Assembly (NCBI GenBank): GCA_032718475.1
Contig: JAUCBJ010004542.1
Span: 1 to 40,175 of the forward strand
Reading direction: 5' to 3'
Source of the DNA: Nemertoderma westbladi
Lineage: Eukaryota > Xenacoelomorpha > Nemertodermatida > Nemertodermatidae
DNA: 40,175 nt
The position numbers and the translations under genes were made by a program. Positions 10,885 through 21,016 of this stretch are shown here, piece by piece; position 1 is the first letter of the stretch, and each line of letters opens with the position of its first letter. The notes under the pieces were generated by a model that was not told where the DNA came from, made no database searches, and saw nothing but the letters and a program-made list of their open reading frames with translations.

Positions 10885-11071
10885 ACCAAGAAACGAGGAC
10901 ATACTGTATCGCTGTCAATGATATTAGGCTACTGATAGGAAACAATTTTCCGTAGCCTCAGGATTTATTTGTCTTAAAATTTTTTGAACGATACGTCGGG
11001 GAATACTGAATCCCTTGACCCTCAGGTGCTGCAGTCGAGCCATTTAAATTCGACGGAAGTAGGCCGGAAGA

Positions 11072-13240
11072 ATGCAATTTCGGCGCATGTACAGTAACGA
11101 GATATTAAGTAAGAACCTGACGCAGGCGGAGTGCCTAAAATATTTACATGTATATACAGGAGGCCCAGCGTACGACATCGTGAGGCAGTATCAGGGCATC
11201 GAGGGCGGCTTCATGACTGCATGGCGGGCCATAGACAGGGAATACGGACACCCAGCCAAGATCATCCGGCAAACCCTGAGGGGTATAACATCGGGTGGCC
11301 TACAGGATAACCCCATTAGCATAAAGACGTTTGCGAACAAAGTCGAGAAGGCATTAATCGTGCTGAAAACGCTAGACACGCCATACGAACTCAATGCATC
11401 TAATAACATCACCACGATAGCGCAGGCACTGCCGATCTGACTGCGGAGCAAGTGGAGGAAGATCGCCTTCTCCACTCGGGAGAAGAAAGGTGCGGAGCCA
11501 GGGCTAGAGGAAATGTCAAACTTCCTCAACTACGAAGCAGAGTTGATCACAGACCCAGTCTATAGTGAGGATAGTTTGGGGAAGGCGCCGAAGACCGAAT
11601 ACAACAGGCCTAAACCCAAACACAATCCTGCAAATCCATTCCCGAGAGTAAGACAGTCGCTACCACACGCGGCCACACAGGGGGCTACAAGCCCACAGTT
11701 AGCTGGGAGTAGGGCCACACAGTGGCAGGGGCAGAAAGAAAATAACAACACAAATAAACATAACCCCAATATACCCAGTAGGCCGAGTCCAGATAACCAA
11801 AACACTAAATCAATAGATATAAACCTACGCGCGATACGTGAGGGACCATACAGGGAACGCTACAATCTAGGATTCGAATGTCAGTTGCATAGGGACGGAA
11901 CCCATAAGACCATGAGTTATAAGCACTGGCAAGCATTGCCCAAACAAGATTGTGTAGCCTACACAGACGCAAACGGACTATGTCATCGATGTGTGGTAGA
12001 AGGACACAGATCCGGAGAGTGTAGAGAAACAACAATAGGAAACGATGAGACTGGAGGCCAAACGATGGCTACAAGCACGACAGGAGTAAGAAGGAAGAGG
12101 AAGGTACTACTCGGGGTAGTGCCAGTGAAGATAACAGGAAGGGGCGGCCGATCAGTCACAACATTAATTCTGGTCAACAGCGGAGCAGCCTTCACGCTGG
12201 TGGAGAATTGGGTGGCCGAGGAGATAGGGTTACAGACGAGGCCGAGTAGGTTGGCGGTAACTACTGTCTCAAGTAAGGATGAGGTCCTGGAGATGAGGAC
12301 AGGACGGTGCGAGATATCAGCGATTGCACCGGGATGTGACTATGAGGCGACCATAGACCCCATTCAGATCATAGAATCGATAAATATAAATGCCAGGAGA
12401 CCAACTAACATCGAGGTCGAGCAGTACCGGTTCCTGGGCGATATCGATTTTTCAATACCGGAGGTGGACGTCTCGAAGGTATCCATCATAGTGGGTATGG
12501 ATTGCCCGACGGCCCACGAAAGAGTACAGACGATCTTCGGGGAAGACAGACAGCGGGATCTGACGGCGATTCTCACGCCGTTCGGATGGACGCTTAGCGG
12601 CCCAATTAAAACCAAGATTCCACACAGGGTGTCGGAAACATCAGGGTGCATGCTACCAGGCACCGTTAAGGACGAAGAGGAGAGACCAGAAACGGTAGAT
12701 AAGCAAGAAGGAGAAGTAACAGTAAGAGAGTGGGCGGAGGAGAATGGATTTGACGCGGAAGACTTAGAGACAATGGGATGGAACAAGGATCCCAGCAAGT
12801 ATCGGTATGGGGATGGAGAGGAGTGGATGGCGAGATGTCCGGAGGACAACAATCCGGAGGAGTGTCCGGAGGAGTGTCGGGAGGAGTGTCCAGAGGAGTG
12901 TCCGGAAGAGACGCCGGTGCGGTTGAGAGGCATACCGACAAGGGGGAGGTCGAGTAAGAAGACAGGATGGAAAAGGATAGGATTACTATTGTTCGTTCTG
13001 TTTTGTCTGTTCTTTCAGTTTCTTTCCATTCTGCCGCCGGGAGACAACCAGATGAAGGGTGGCATTTTGCTGCCAGGAGATCAAGAAATTAAGAAGGCGG
13101 CGGAGAGACCCGATTTTAGGGTGGCAGAAGAGGGAGAACCAGTTCCTGGTGAGTTGGAATTGGCGAGGAGAGTGTGGCGAATCCTACAGGACCTACAAGG
13201 GGAGCAGTGGGAGAGTGCCTGTTGGAAGAATCGCCCTTGA
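11072..13240 (+). pseudogene. Gag-protease polyprotein of the BEL/Pao-like element
   Basis: One frame of 723 codons broken by a single TGA at 11438-11440. Before 11072, gag-like codons (VEPFKFDGSRPEE) lie in another frame, so a one-base shift lies near 11070. The gag part (11072-11510) has the KYLHVYTGGPAYDIV and EYGHP pattern of BEL gags. A Cys/His cluster (CQLH to CHRCVVEGHRSGEC, about 11877-12020) is the nucleocapsid-like finger. The protease motif reads LVNSGAAFT with Asn (AAC, 12176-12178) where the catalytic Asp belongs, so it is probably dead. The DUF1758-like part (IIVGMDCP, LTPFGWTLSGPI) follows to about 12610. Then come an acidic stretch, a CPEE repeat (12850-12915), a hydrophobic segment RIGLLLFVLFCLFFQFLSIL (12976-13035) that could cross a membrane, and a charged tail. 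The place normally held by RT is absent. Confidence 0.7.
12850..12915 (+). repeat. In-frame 15-bp repeat coding Glu-Cys-Pro-Glu-Glu
   Basis: About four units of GAGTGTCCGGAGGAG inside the BEL-like reading frame. The unit length is a multiple of three, so repeat number can vary without breaking the frame. One unit has Arg in place of Pro. Confidence 0.85.
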
Positions 13241-13429
13241 AGTTTAGATGAAGTTAGATGAGGTTTAGTCGTCCAATATCTTGGACTGAGGGGGGTGGGA
13301 ATGAGGGCGAGACGCTCTTCCCACATATGAATAATTAAATAAATAATAAAAATAATAAGTTAGTAAGAAGTTAGAAAGTTAGTAGAAGTTAGTAAGAAAG
13401 CTAGTAAGTAGTTAGAAAGTTAGTTAGAA

Positions 13430-13600
13430 GTCGGCGGAATAGGGAGTGTGGTATATAAACATACCACGGGAGTAGGAGGGTACCTGGTACCGTTAGGTTA
13501 GAAGTCGACGGGTATAGGGAGTGTGGTATATAAACATACCACGGGAGTAGGAGGGTACCTGGTACCGTTAGGTTAGAAGTCGGCAGTAAGAGAGTGTGGT
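13430..13600 (+). repeat. 74-75 bp tandem repeat, about 2.3 copies
   Basis: Units start at 13430, 13504 and 13579. Each contains the palindromes GTGGTATATAAACATACCAC (stem GTGGTAT/ATACCAC) and GGTACCTGGTACC. Confidence 0.9.
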
Positions 13601-13630
13601 ATATTGACATGCCATGAGTAGCAGCAGAGG

Positions 13631-13855
13631 GGTTGTGGGCACCGGAAGCGCCACATAGAAAGTAGTAAGCAGCGTGGTTGTGGGCACCGAGAGTGCCACG
13701 TAGATAGAGGTAGTAGCAGAAGAGGGGTTGTGGGCACCGGAAGCGCCACGTAGAAAGTAGTAAGCAGAGTGGTTGTGGGCACCGAAAGCGCCATGTAGAT
13801 AGAGGTAGTAGCAGAGAGTGGTTGTGGGCACCGAAAGCGCCACGTAGAAAGAGAC
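13631..13855 (+). repeat. 45/50-bp alternating repeat, five units
   Basis: The word GGTTGTGGGCACCG starts at 13631, 13676, 13726, 13771 and 13820. The spacing alternates 45, 50, 45, 49, so the true repeat is a dimer of about 95 bp, a small higher-order structure. Each unit ends in AGCGCCACGTAGA or a close variant. Confidence 0.9.
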
Positions 13856-14040
13856 TAAGAGGGTACATAGTACCGTTAGTAGAGTTAGTAGATTTAGGAG
13901 TTAGAGAGTTAGTAGAGTTAGGAGTTAGTTAGAGTTAGTAGAGTTAGAGAGCTAGTTAGAGTTAGAGAGTTATTAGAATTAGAGAGTTAGTAGTAAGAAG
14001 TAAGTAGTAAGTAGCAAGTAAGTAGTAAGTAGATAGAATG

Positions 14041-14447
14041 ATAGCACAGGGTATGATAGCATAAGAAACTTAGCGCCTTTTGAGAGCAGTCCCGAGAGGA
14101 GTATGGAGAGGAGCTGTTGGCGAGAGAGAGTGCAGACGAGTGCGATTCAGGTGTGGGGAGAGAGCAGAGTGGAGTTAGAGTGGAGTTAGAGTGAAGTAAG
14201 ATAGAGTAGAGTGAGAAGTTAGAGTTTAGAGAGTGAGAGAGTTTTAAAATTGTGTGAGAATCCACAATTGTCTCAAACCGAGACGCCAGATGTCTTGGTG
14301 CAACATAGGTTGCGGTTGCACCAAGAAGGGGTAGTAAAATCATACCCAGAGGGAGCGGCCTGGAAAGCCGACTCCAAGTAAAAGAACTCCACCCCACACC
14401 CGATAGTAGATCGGGTTCCAGCGGAATTGAAGCGCACTCAGAGCTTG
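14041..14447 (+). other. Non-coding 3' region of the BEL-like element
   Basis: GA-rich sequence after the tandem repeats. It contains a perfect hairpin at 14294-14325 (stem CTTGGTGCAAC/GTTGCACCAAG, 10-nt loop). No open frame has a recognised domain. Confidence 0.55.
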
Positions 14448-14485
14448 ATGCTATCTTCTCACCGGGAAGATAGCATGGGGGGGAG
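14448..14485 (+). promoter_or_regulatory. Hairpin abutting the polypurine tract
   Basis: ATGCTATCTTC (14448-14458) pairs perfectly with GAAGATAGCAT (14466-14476) over a 7-nt loop. It is followed without a gap by GGGGGGGAG (14477-14485), the polypurine tract expected to prime plus-strand synthesis, and then by the LTR. Confidence 0.75.
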
Positions 14486-15079
14486 TGTGAGCGGATTCAA
14501 TTCCGCCTCACTATCCCCATAAAGTTGGGAAGTGGCGCCTTTTCAGCAATATTGGGGATACGAGGTTAATCACAATTAATCTCGTATCACACCCAATAAC
14601 GGGGACAACACACGGCCCCGAAGGCCACACACAAATGAGGTTAGAGGTCAAACCGCCTCGAGAGGGAAAGTAACAGCAGCGGGGGGGGGGGGGGGGAAGC
14701 ACTCCCACAGAGGTGGGAGCCGAGAATTAAGATATTAGCCAATAGGGGCGAGGAAAGCATCCGCTAAATAGAGGGGCCAAGGTAATGTAGGAGTGACGAT
14801 CATATATATTATGTTGCATACCTCATTACCGGTCAGTTTAGTTATCAGTCATTAGTTTGGCGCAGGCCGGCAACCAGTTCGACCGTTATTGCGGTGCTGC
14901 TGTATATATTATATTTCTACCGGTTAACTTACTCTGTGCTTTCATTAGTTTCCATTATATATTATCAGTCAGTCAGTTGAACACCGAACTCAAACCTTTT
15001 ATACCATATCACACCCATCTATCAGCCTGCTGTGACGTGTAAGAACACAACCCGATCGTGATCCCCTGATCCCGTCACA
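14486..15079 (+). repeat. 3' LTR of the BEL-like element (594 bp)
   Basis: It starts TGTGA directly after a polypurine tract and ends TCACA at 15075-15079, the paired TG...CA ends expected of an LTR. The start can fold (GTGAGCGGA with TCCGCCTCAC, one bulge). It includes a 16-G run at 14681-14696. Only one copy is present in the window, so the right border rests on the terminal inverted repeat alone. Confidence 0.65.
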
Positions 15080-16394
15080 TTTCCACCCGTACGTTTCAGT
15101 ATATGCATGTCTTCATTGTTATTTACAACCACAAGGTATTGCACAAGTGCACATACAAGTCAATATACAGTAGTAATTTGTGGCTCCAATAAATTCAATT
15201 AATTCTGACTTTGTGAAATCTCGTAACCTTGAAATTGTTTAAGGATAAAAGCGAATCATTGAACACGGTTCTCGTAAAAGTCCATCTATCCTCGAAAATA
15301 TGCTTTACCTCTAAATTTTTAAGTTAATTTTTTTTTTACCAAAAATTCACGTAAACATACTGTATCTCGACTCAATTTGACAAAAAATTATAAAATATTC
15401 GATTAACATTAATTATATATTATTTTTGTACAGCATACAATATAGGCCTAACCGAATTATTTATAATGAATTTAGGATTTAAGTATTAATAAGGAATTAA
15501 GTTACCTGTATTTCTATTTACAGTATTTTTTTATTTAAAAATTTATACAATTTAGAAGATAATAATTAACATGAGAACTGCAGGCCATACTGTAGGCCTA
15601 CAGTTTAAAAGAGACTCGTGGATGTGTTATAAAATTACTGTAGAATTAATTATATATATATTATTATAGGCCTAATATATATATACATAAAGCTCAAAAC
15701 TGAAAGTGTCGATACTGGGAAAACTAAATTGTTATAAAACGGTAACATGAGAAGAAACAATTTTAGCTAACTTATTAGTATATTTGTAAACTGCGCCTAC
15801 TATCATGTCAACAAACTGCCAAATTACGTGTAAATTTACAACATTTGGATCAATAAATGTCTGGATTTATTGCCTTTTTGGCCAGTGATCAACAGTATTG
15901 TCCTTTGAGCATTAACAATATCTTCAATGGAAATTATATATTTCATGTATAAATTAATTTAAATCTGCAATGCGCTGCCTTTCTTTAAGCCTATAACTGC
16001 CCATTCCCATTACCATTCCACTTTCACAAAATCACACCAGTTTAGCTTTATATATATTTTACTGTATCCAACTAACTGTATGTGATTAATTATTTATCGT
16101 TTATTACAAATTTATGTAATGCTACTTTTCTACTACTTTTCAGTACGTTTCAGTACAGTAGTATATTTGAGACAGGGGGGGGGGGGGGGGGGTGTTTGGA
16201 AAGTATCTTTTTTAAAATATAGTTATTTAAGCAAAACCTTTATCTAGTTCTATAAAACACTAATAATGTACTGTGACGAATAATAGCTAAGGGATCTGTC
16301 TGGGTGGTGACACAGTCAGTATTCGGTTTGTGAAGGTATTTTGTCGGTGGTGTTGCTAAGTCTTACAGTTTGTGACTTACAGTCTTACAGAGTC
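15080..16394. other. AT-rich spacer, no gene seen
   Basis: No domain-bearing frame. The stretch holds TATATA runs, TAGGCCTA words, a poly-G tract of 18 at 16175-16192 and a short AGTCTTACAG direct repeat at 16361-16398 next to the RT fragment. Confidence 0.6.
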
Positions 16395-16845
16395 TTACAG
16401 AATATTTAAGGATTTGTAAATTGGTGCAGCGCGCGACTGATAATGATTGAAAGTTATAGCTCGAACTATTTTGTTAACTTGCACTTTGATTTTAGCAGTA
16501 TATGCGTGGTGACTATTTCCCCAAAGAGGTATTCCGTATATTAGATAAGTAAAGAGTTCTAAGAATGTCCAGAGGCGTAGAATGTGTCTCAGTTTAAAGA
16601 AGATCCCGGATAATTTTGATATTTTTACTAATACATGGTTGCAGTGAATTTTCCAGTTTATTTTATTGTCTATGTAGATTGCTAGAAATTTCGATGCCGT
16701 AGTTTTAGTTAATGGAGTTGAATGAAGGCTCACATCCGGAATTATTGTATTTGAATTGCGATTGTCCACGATAATGTATTCTGTTTTCTTTAGATTCAAG
16801 GAGAGTTTATTGTCCGTGAGCCATTCATCAAGTTCGATGTTCGAT
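16395..16845 (-). pseudogene. Non-LTR reverse transcriptase fragment (thumb region)
   Basis: Read on the minus strand, the frame is open from a TGA near 16850 to the stop at 16395. It shows IELDEWLTDNKLSLNLKKTEY, then KFLAIYIDNKINWKIHCNHV, FFKLRH, YLIYGIPLWGN and ITFNHYQSRAAPIYKSLNIL. This is the order of the region just after the YADD motif in Jockey/CR1-type non-LTR polymerases. Catalytic motifs, endonuclease and 3' tail are missing, so it is a 5'- and 3'-truncated relic. The clade is uncertain. Confidence 0.75.
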
Positions 16846-17881
16846 CTATTTCAAGGAAATTCGTTGAGATATAATTAATAGATTCTTCATTTTTGTACTT
16901 CTGTTTCTTGCTACTTTCCTTTGTTTCGGCCTATACATACTATATTATTTTTTTTAGAAAGATAACTCTTTAATTAGGGTCATTATGTCAATTATTATCT
17001 TCCACCACCGCGTGGAACATCGTTGTATTTAAACCTATTCCAAAATATATTTTATGAGGAAAAAAGTTCTGGAAGGGCCATACCTCTCTACTTGTTAATT
17101 AGAGCCCCCTAGTGGATCATATTAGTATTTCATTTACATCTAAGCAAGATAGTTAGGTATGCTCAAAAGTTATATATTCGCTCTGGCCCTTATCGGCCAA
17201 TGTATATATAATTATATATATCAAATCCAGGACCAGAATCGTTATGCTGCATTGCAGCTGCATTTTTAAGAATGCTGTTCCGGCCTGTCGACAAAATTGC
17301 GCTGCTACAACACCCTATCACTTATTGTACTTAGAATTCACTAGTGTGAATCCGATCGAAAAATAAAATTTTGAAAAAAGAACTGGGGTGGTTATTTTGC
17401 AGCACCAAAATTACAAGTAGTGAACAATTTTCATAAAATTTGAAAGTTACAATTTTCGGCTAATTGTTTTAATACAATGTTCAATACGGGTTTTCTGGTG
17501 CGTAAAATTCATTGTAAAATATTTAAAAATAATCTGTTTAGTATAAATGGCTGTTTTAGTCCTCTACGTAGGCAAAAAATGAAAAAAACAGGTAACCAGC
17601 ACTTTTCAGTTTGAACAAAAAAATTATTTGTTCACTTATACGATTCTATAAATTCCCATTTTTAGGTTTTCTGGGGCGCTGATTCTAATGGAAACATTTC
17701 TCATTTTCCAGAGCATTGCTACTCGTATTTTTCGGTGTAATATGGTAAATTTTGGTTCTAGCACCATATTTCGTACCCATCACCAAAAAAGTACAAGTTT
17801 GAGATGTCCAGTGCGGTTTTTATTGATTCCATCGGATTCAGGACCCTCATAAACCCGTATAACGCAAGAAACAAGATGATA
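16846..17881. other. AT-rich spacer with one RT tail remnant
   Basis: Apart from the remnant at 17245-17310, no coding signal was found on either strand. The right half (17320-17880) lies downstream of the gag-like ORF on the minus strand and may belong to that element, but nothing there identifies it. Confidence 0.5.
17245..17310 (-). pseudogene. Remnant of the 3' end of a non-LTR RT gene
   Basis: On the minus strand this stretch nearly matches 26375-26426, the end of the RT coding region there. The shared words are CAATTTTGT, CCGGAACAGCATTCTTAAAA and ATGCAGC. It is the tail of another copy of that RT family in the opposite direction. Confidence 0.7.
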
Positions 17882-18547
17882 CTATCTATTGATCAATTTG
17901 CTTATTTCCAAAAATTTGGTGCTGGCACAACAATTGAAACCCTGAAACCATTCATTTAGCTCAAATTCTTCAGAGTCCAATGTTTCAGTTTCGGGTCTCT
18001 CCTCCAAAGTAGCGCGATAATTTACTCTAAGCACATTTATACGCTTATTCATATCTATAAAATGGTTACGAATTACCTGCAACTTATCATATAGGGATGT
18101 CAGAGTTCTAAACTGTCTCTCTTTGGTCGCTATACTCACCAACTTCTGTAAATTGATTGTTTGCAGGTGTAACAGCTGATCATATTCATCCAGCATTCCG
18201 GCTAAATCTGCCGGGTCATGGGTTCCACTGTCTAGGCATTTGGTTAATTTATTTGTCGCCTTGGTTACCTTACCCATGTAACCACCTGCACTTTTATTAA
18301 TTGTAGGATGCCTCAAGGATGTGTTACTATCGTCACTACTGTCAGCATCAGGGATTTCATCTTCAAGGTGTCGAGCAGCACCCTGAACTATAAACCCAGA
18401 AGCAGGGACGATACCTACTGTCTGTGTGGTAGGGGCACTAATAGTCTCAATTACGTCAGGTGTGGTGACGTTTAATTGCTAACTGGACTCGTCAGCAGTC
18501 TCACATTGTTCTGTTACCGGAACGTCGGTATTTGTTGTTTGACTCAT
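17882..18547 (-). pseudogene. Gag-like ORF with one internal stop
   Basis: From the ATG at 18547 the frame runs 221 residues to the stop at 17882, broken only by TAG at 18479-18481 (codon 23). The first 90 residues are Ser/Thr/Asp-rich and probably disordered. The rest is helical and charged: GGYMGKVTKATNKLTKCL, LAGMLDEYDQLLHLQTINLQ, ERQFRTLTSLYDKLQVIRNHF. It ends with ELNEWFQGFNCCAST. The coiled-coil layout is like the N-terminal part of BEL/Pao gags, but no zinc knuckle or protease follows. It could equally be an unrelated host gene. The frame is well preserved, which argues for a recent loss or for a stop that does not matter. Confidence 0.5.
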
Positions 18548-18740
18548 TTTCGGGATTTTATATTTTATATTGATTAAAATTTTTTAATTTAAATTTTAAT
18601 TCAATTTAACGAAATTCCTTGCTTGTTGTAATAGTTTACAAATTATTACACCAATTTAATTGTGAATTCAAATAAAACAAACTTTCACAACTCAATTAAT
18701 TTCTAATTTTCTTATATTTATTTTATTTCATAAAATATAG

Positions 18741-18794
18741 CCTTGGCTCGACTTTATGAGACCCTGGATGGTGGGACAATAAGATACAACAAAG
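18741..18794 (+). other. Candidate 54-nt internal exon
   Basis: Preceded by a T-rich tract ending in ATATAG and followed by AAAG/GTAAGT, a near-perfect splice donor. In one frame it reads LARLYETLDGGTIRYNK without a stop. Length is 18 codons. No homologue recognised. Confidence 0.25.
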
Positions 18795-18917
18795 GTAAGT
18801 AATTTAAAATTGTACTTAAAAAATTACAACACCAAATTTATTTTGTATGCACAAGTGCCACAAATACTGTGCATAAGTATTTTAACAAACCTTCAAACAG
18901 CCACAAATAAACTATAG

Positions 18918-19075
18918 ATCCCACAAGCACAATCCTATCGACACTACGACCAACCTGTGATTGATGCTAACGACGCCGTCCCACGTCCCAACCTCGTGAA
19001 TGATCAGTTCACTTGCGTACCAAGTCAAACGTCCCCAGATCCCGGATTGGTTGTGGTGATGAAAGTGATGTTCCT
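18918..19075 (+). other. Candidate exon ending at a GTAAGT donor
   Basis: After ACTATAG the frame is open for 53 codons with protein-like composition (RHYDQPVIDANDAVPRPNL, then VPSQTSPDPGLVVVMKVMF) and ends at TTCCT/GTAAGT. The phase does not join cleanly to 18741-18794, so the two may not be neighbours in one mRNA. No homologue recognised. Confidence 0.2.
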
Positions 19076-19079
19076 GTAA

Positions 19080-20194
19080 GTTGTATTAGAGAATTAGGTG
19101 GCTGTCTGGTAGATTTACACTAAATTATCCTACAATTTCGACCGAAATATAAATTCTTAATTTCTTATAAATCTTATAATGCAGCCCGTTTTGGCTATAC
19201 AAACTTTCAAACTCGATACAAACTTTACTCAATGGCGGCGCTATAGCAACTCTGTGATTTATTTATAAATTTTTACATCGCAAATCAGCTAAGAATTGGC
19301 TAAAAAGATTTCGCTAAAGCACATTGCAGATTTATTAACATAATAACCACTGTTGAATACGTATCAAAATTATCGCAATACGTATCAGTTTCGAAAGAAA
19401 GCAAAACAATAAACCGGTCTATATAAAGCTCAACAAGGAAACTCCAGTTGGTGAGGAATCCCTGCTAATATTATCAACTTTATTAAAACAATTTACTAGC
19501 GTGATGGCCCCTTATCCACCACATATACTGCAAACTAAACTGCCGATAGGTAAGGGTTGTATCGAGTACAATTTGTAAACAAACAAAATATAAACACAAT
19601 TTATCCTAAATTTTCCCGCTATAACAAATTCTCTATATTTCTATACACCGCACCGCTGTCGACGGTAGTAAAGGAAGGAAATTATAACGCAATACTAAAC
19701 CTGGTTATCTCGTGGATAAATTTGCCGATATTCTCTAATTTTTCACTTCTATTCTGTAAAGTAACTGTAAGAGTGTCAAACTAATGATTGTGAGAGATGA
19801 TTAACACTATCTAAATACCCCAAATACATTTACTGCTGGACTGTGAATAATGCTGTAGCTGAAACTTGGTATATAAGCTTACTCAACCCAAACAAAAGGT
19901 CAAAATAAATAAAGATGAAGTGAAATGAATGTTAGTATCCCAATGAGACCCAAACCTAAGCCAAAACGATGAGCGCTGATACCAAATATATCAACACTCT
20001 CCCCCTTTTGCACTTCCGTGCTGCCTGTGTGGTTATTATGATGGGGTATCCCGGTTCAATTTGGCCCAAAACCCAAGTACAGGAAAAATAGTTAAAGCAC
20101 CAGTTAACCTAATAGAATTGTGTCATCAACATAATGGACCCCCATCCCCTTGTGGCTTACCCAGTCCAACTTACTACCCTTATGTTTCACTCAT
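19080..20194. other. AT-rich spacer, nothing recognised
   Basis: Contains a direct repeat AATACGTATCA near 19355 and 19378 and no frame with a domain. Confidence 0.5.
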
Positions 20195-20210
20195 GTTGTA
20201 TGGGATCTAG

Positions 20211-20290
20211 GACACTTCCCGCCCAAGTAGGACACTTCCCCCCCGGACACTTCCCCCCCGGACACTTGCCCCCCGGACACTTCCCCCCCA
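20211..20290. repeat. Left terminal array of copy 1
   Basis: Five units of GGACACTTCCC followed by CCCC, with one unit reading CACTTGCC. Inverse of the array at 20883-21008. Confidence 0.9.
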
Positions 20291-20882
20291 GTTAAATTGT
20301 AATAATATATATATAAATTTTAATATATAAATTACTACAATATTATATAATTCAACAAAATCCTATTAAAAATATATTGCAAGTAACCAGGAAATTTAAT
20401 GTGTAGTGTGTATAATATCTATATAGTATGTACAGTAATATGTATATCAATTTTATGTAATGCTGAACACAGAATACAGGTCGACGCATGTCGATTTTAC
20501 CCTGGAGAGGTATAATTTTGATTGTAACAATAATATTCATCCCCATCTGCTACAATTTGAAGAAGACTATTACATAATAATACCTATAGGTATAATTAAA
20601 ACAATTAATTATTATAATTCTATAGTTAATAAATACTGTATATCATTCCGGGGATGGAATTTATAGGCCATGTAATTAATTGTTTAAAGATTAGCAAACA
20701 ATACGATAAAACCCAAGTATTGATAAAACCCATAAATAAAACTTGGATATAAAATGTAAAATCGGGAAGCAAAAGATCACTTTCTGAGCTACGAAAGGAA
20801 AATTGGATACAACTTATCTGGATACAAGCGGTCCGTTTACCTTACAAAATGAAAAATACGAATCTGCGAAGTTAAGAACAGT

Positions 20883-21008
20883 CGGGGGGGAAGTGTCCGC
20901 AGGGGGGAAGTGTCTGGGGGGGAAGTGTCCGGGGGGGAAGTGTCCTACTTGAGCGGGGGGGAACTGTCCGGGGGGGAAGTGTCCGGGGGGGGGAAGTATC
21001 CGAACACC
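20883..21008. repeat. Right terminal array of copy 1
   Basis: Seven or so units of GGGGGGGAAGTGTCC with variants (AACTGTCC, AAGTATCC, AAGTGTCT). The G-runs are 6-9 long and could form quadruplexes. Confidence 0.9.
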
Positions 21009-21016
21009 GTTGTATG

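Larger units (their letters stand above)
13330..14040 (+). repeat. Tandem-repeat block inside the BEL-like element
   Basis: Low-complexity GTTAGTA/AGTTAGAG sequence at both ends (13350-13430 and 13870-14040) frames two distinct minisatellites, described separately. The block occupies the place where pol sequence would be expected. Minus-strand frames through it are artefacts of the repetition. Confidence 0.85.
11034..15079 (+). mobile_element. BEL/Pao-like LTR element, non-autonomous, 5' LTR missing
   Basis: The order is gag, zinc knuckle, aspartic protease, an unusual Cys/Glu-rich and membrane-like tail, a long block of tandem repeats, a hairpin, a polypurine tract and an LTR of 594 bp with TGTGA/TCACA ends. 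No RT, RNase H or integrase is present in any frame between 13240 and 14486. No copy of the LTR is found upstream between 9340 and 11034, so the left end is truncated or the LTR was lost. The left limit is set at the first gag-like codons (VEPFKFDGS, 11034). Confidence 0.65.
20203..21008. mobile_element. Foldback element with tandem-repeat ends, copy 1
   Basis: About 806 bp bounded by GTTGTATG on both sides (20195-20202 and 21009-21016). The ends are inverted arrays of a C-rich 15-mer, GGACACTTCCCCCCC, with two to five mismatching variants. Both arrays also share CAAGTAGGACACTT at the same relative place. The outermost bases are GGATCTAGGACAC on the left and GTGTCC-GAACACC on the right. The core (20318-20876) is AT-rich and nearly identical to two blocks of the copy at 23920-25509. 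No transposase is encoded, so it must be moved by an enzyme made elsewhere. A 7-8 bp duplication fits hAT-like or P-like transposases, but the ends do not look like known hAT ends to me. Confidence 0.85.

Noticed and set aside
12364-12941. Long minus-strand ORFs rich in Pro/Ser
   Set aside because: They are antisense shadows of the BEL-like frame; the Pro pattern comes from the CPEE repeat read backwards.
13401-13868. Minus-strand ORFs with repeated FGAHNHS-like words
   Set aside because: Produced by the tandem repeats; no start context and no family.
20352-20666. Small ORFs inside foldback copy 1
   Set aside because: The matching region of copy 2 carries frame-breaking indels, so there is no sign of coding constraint.
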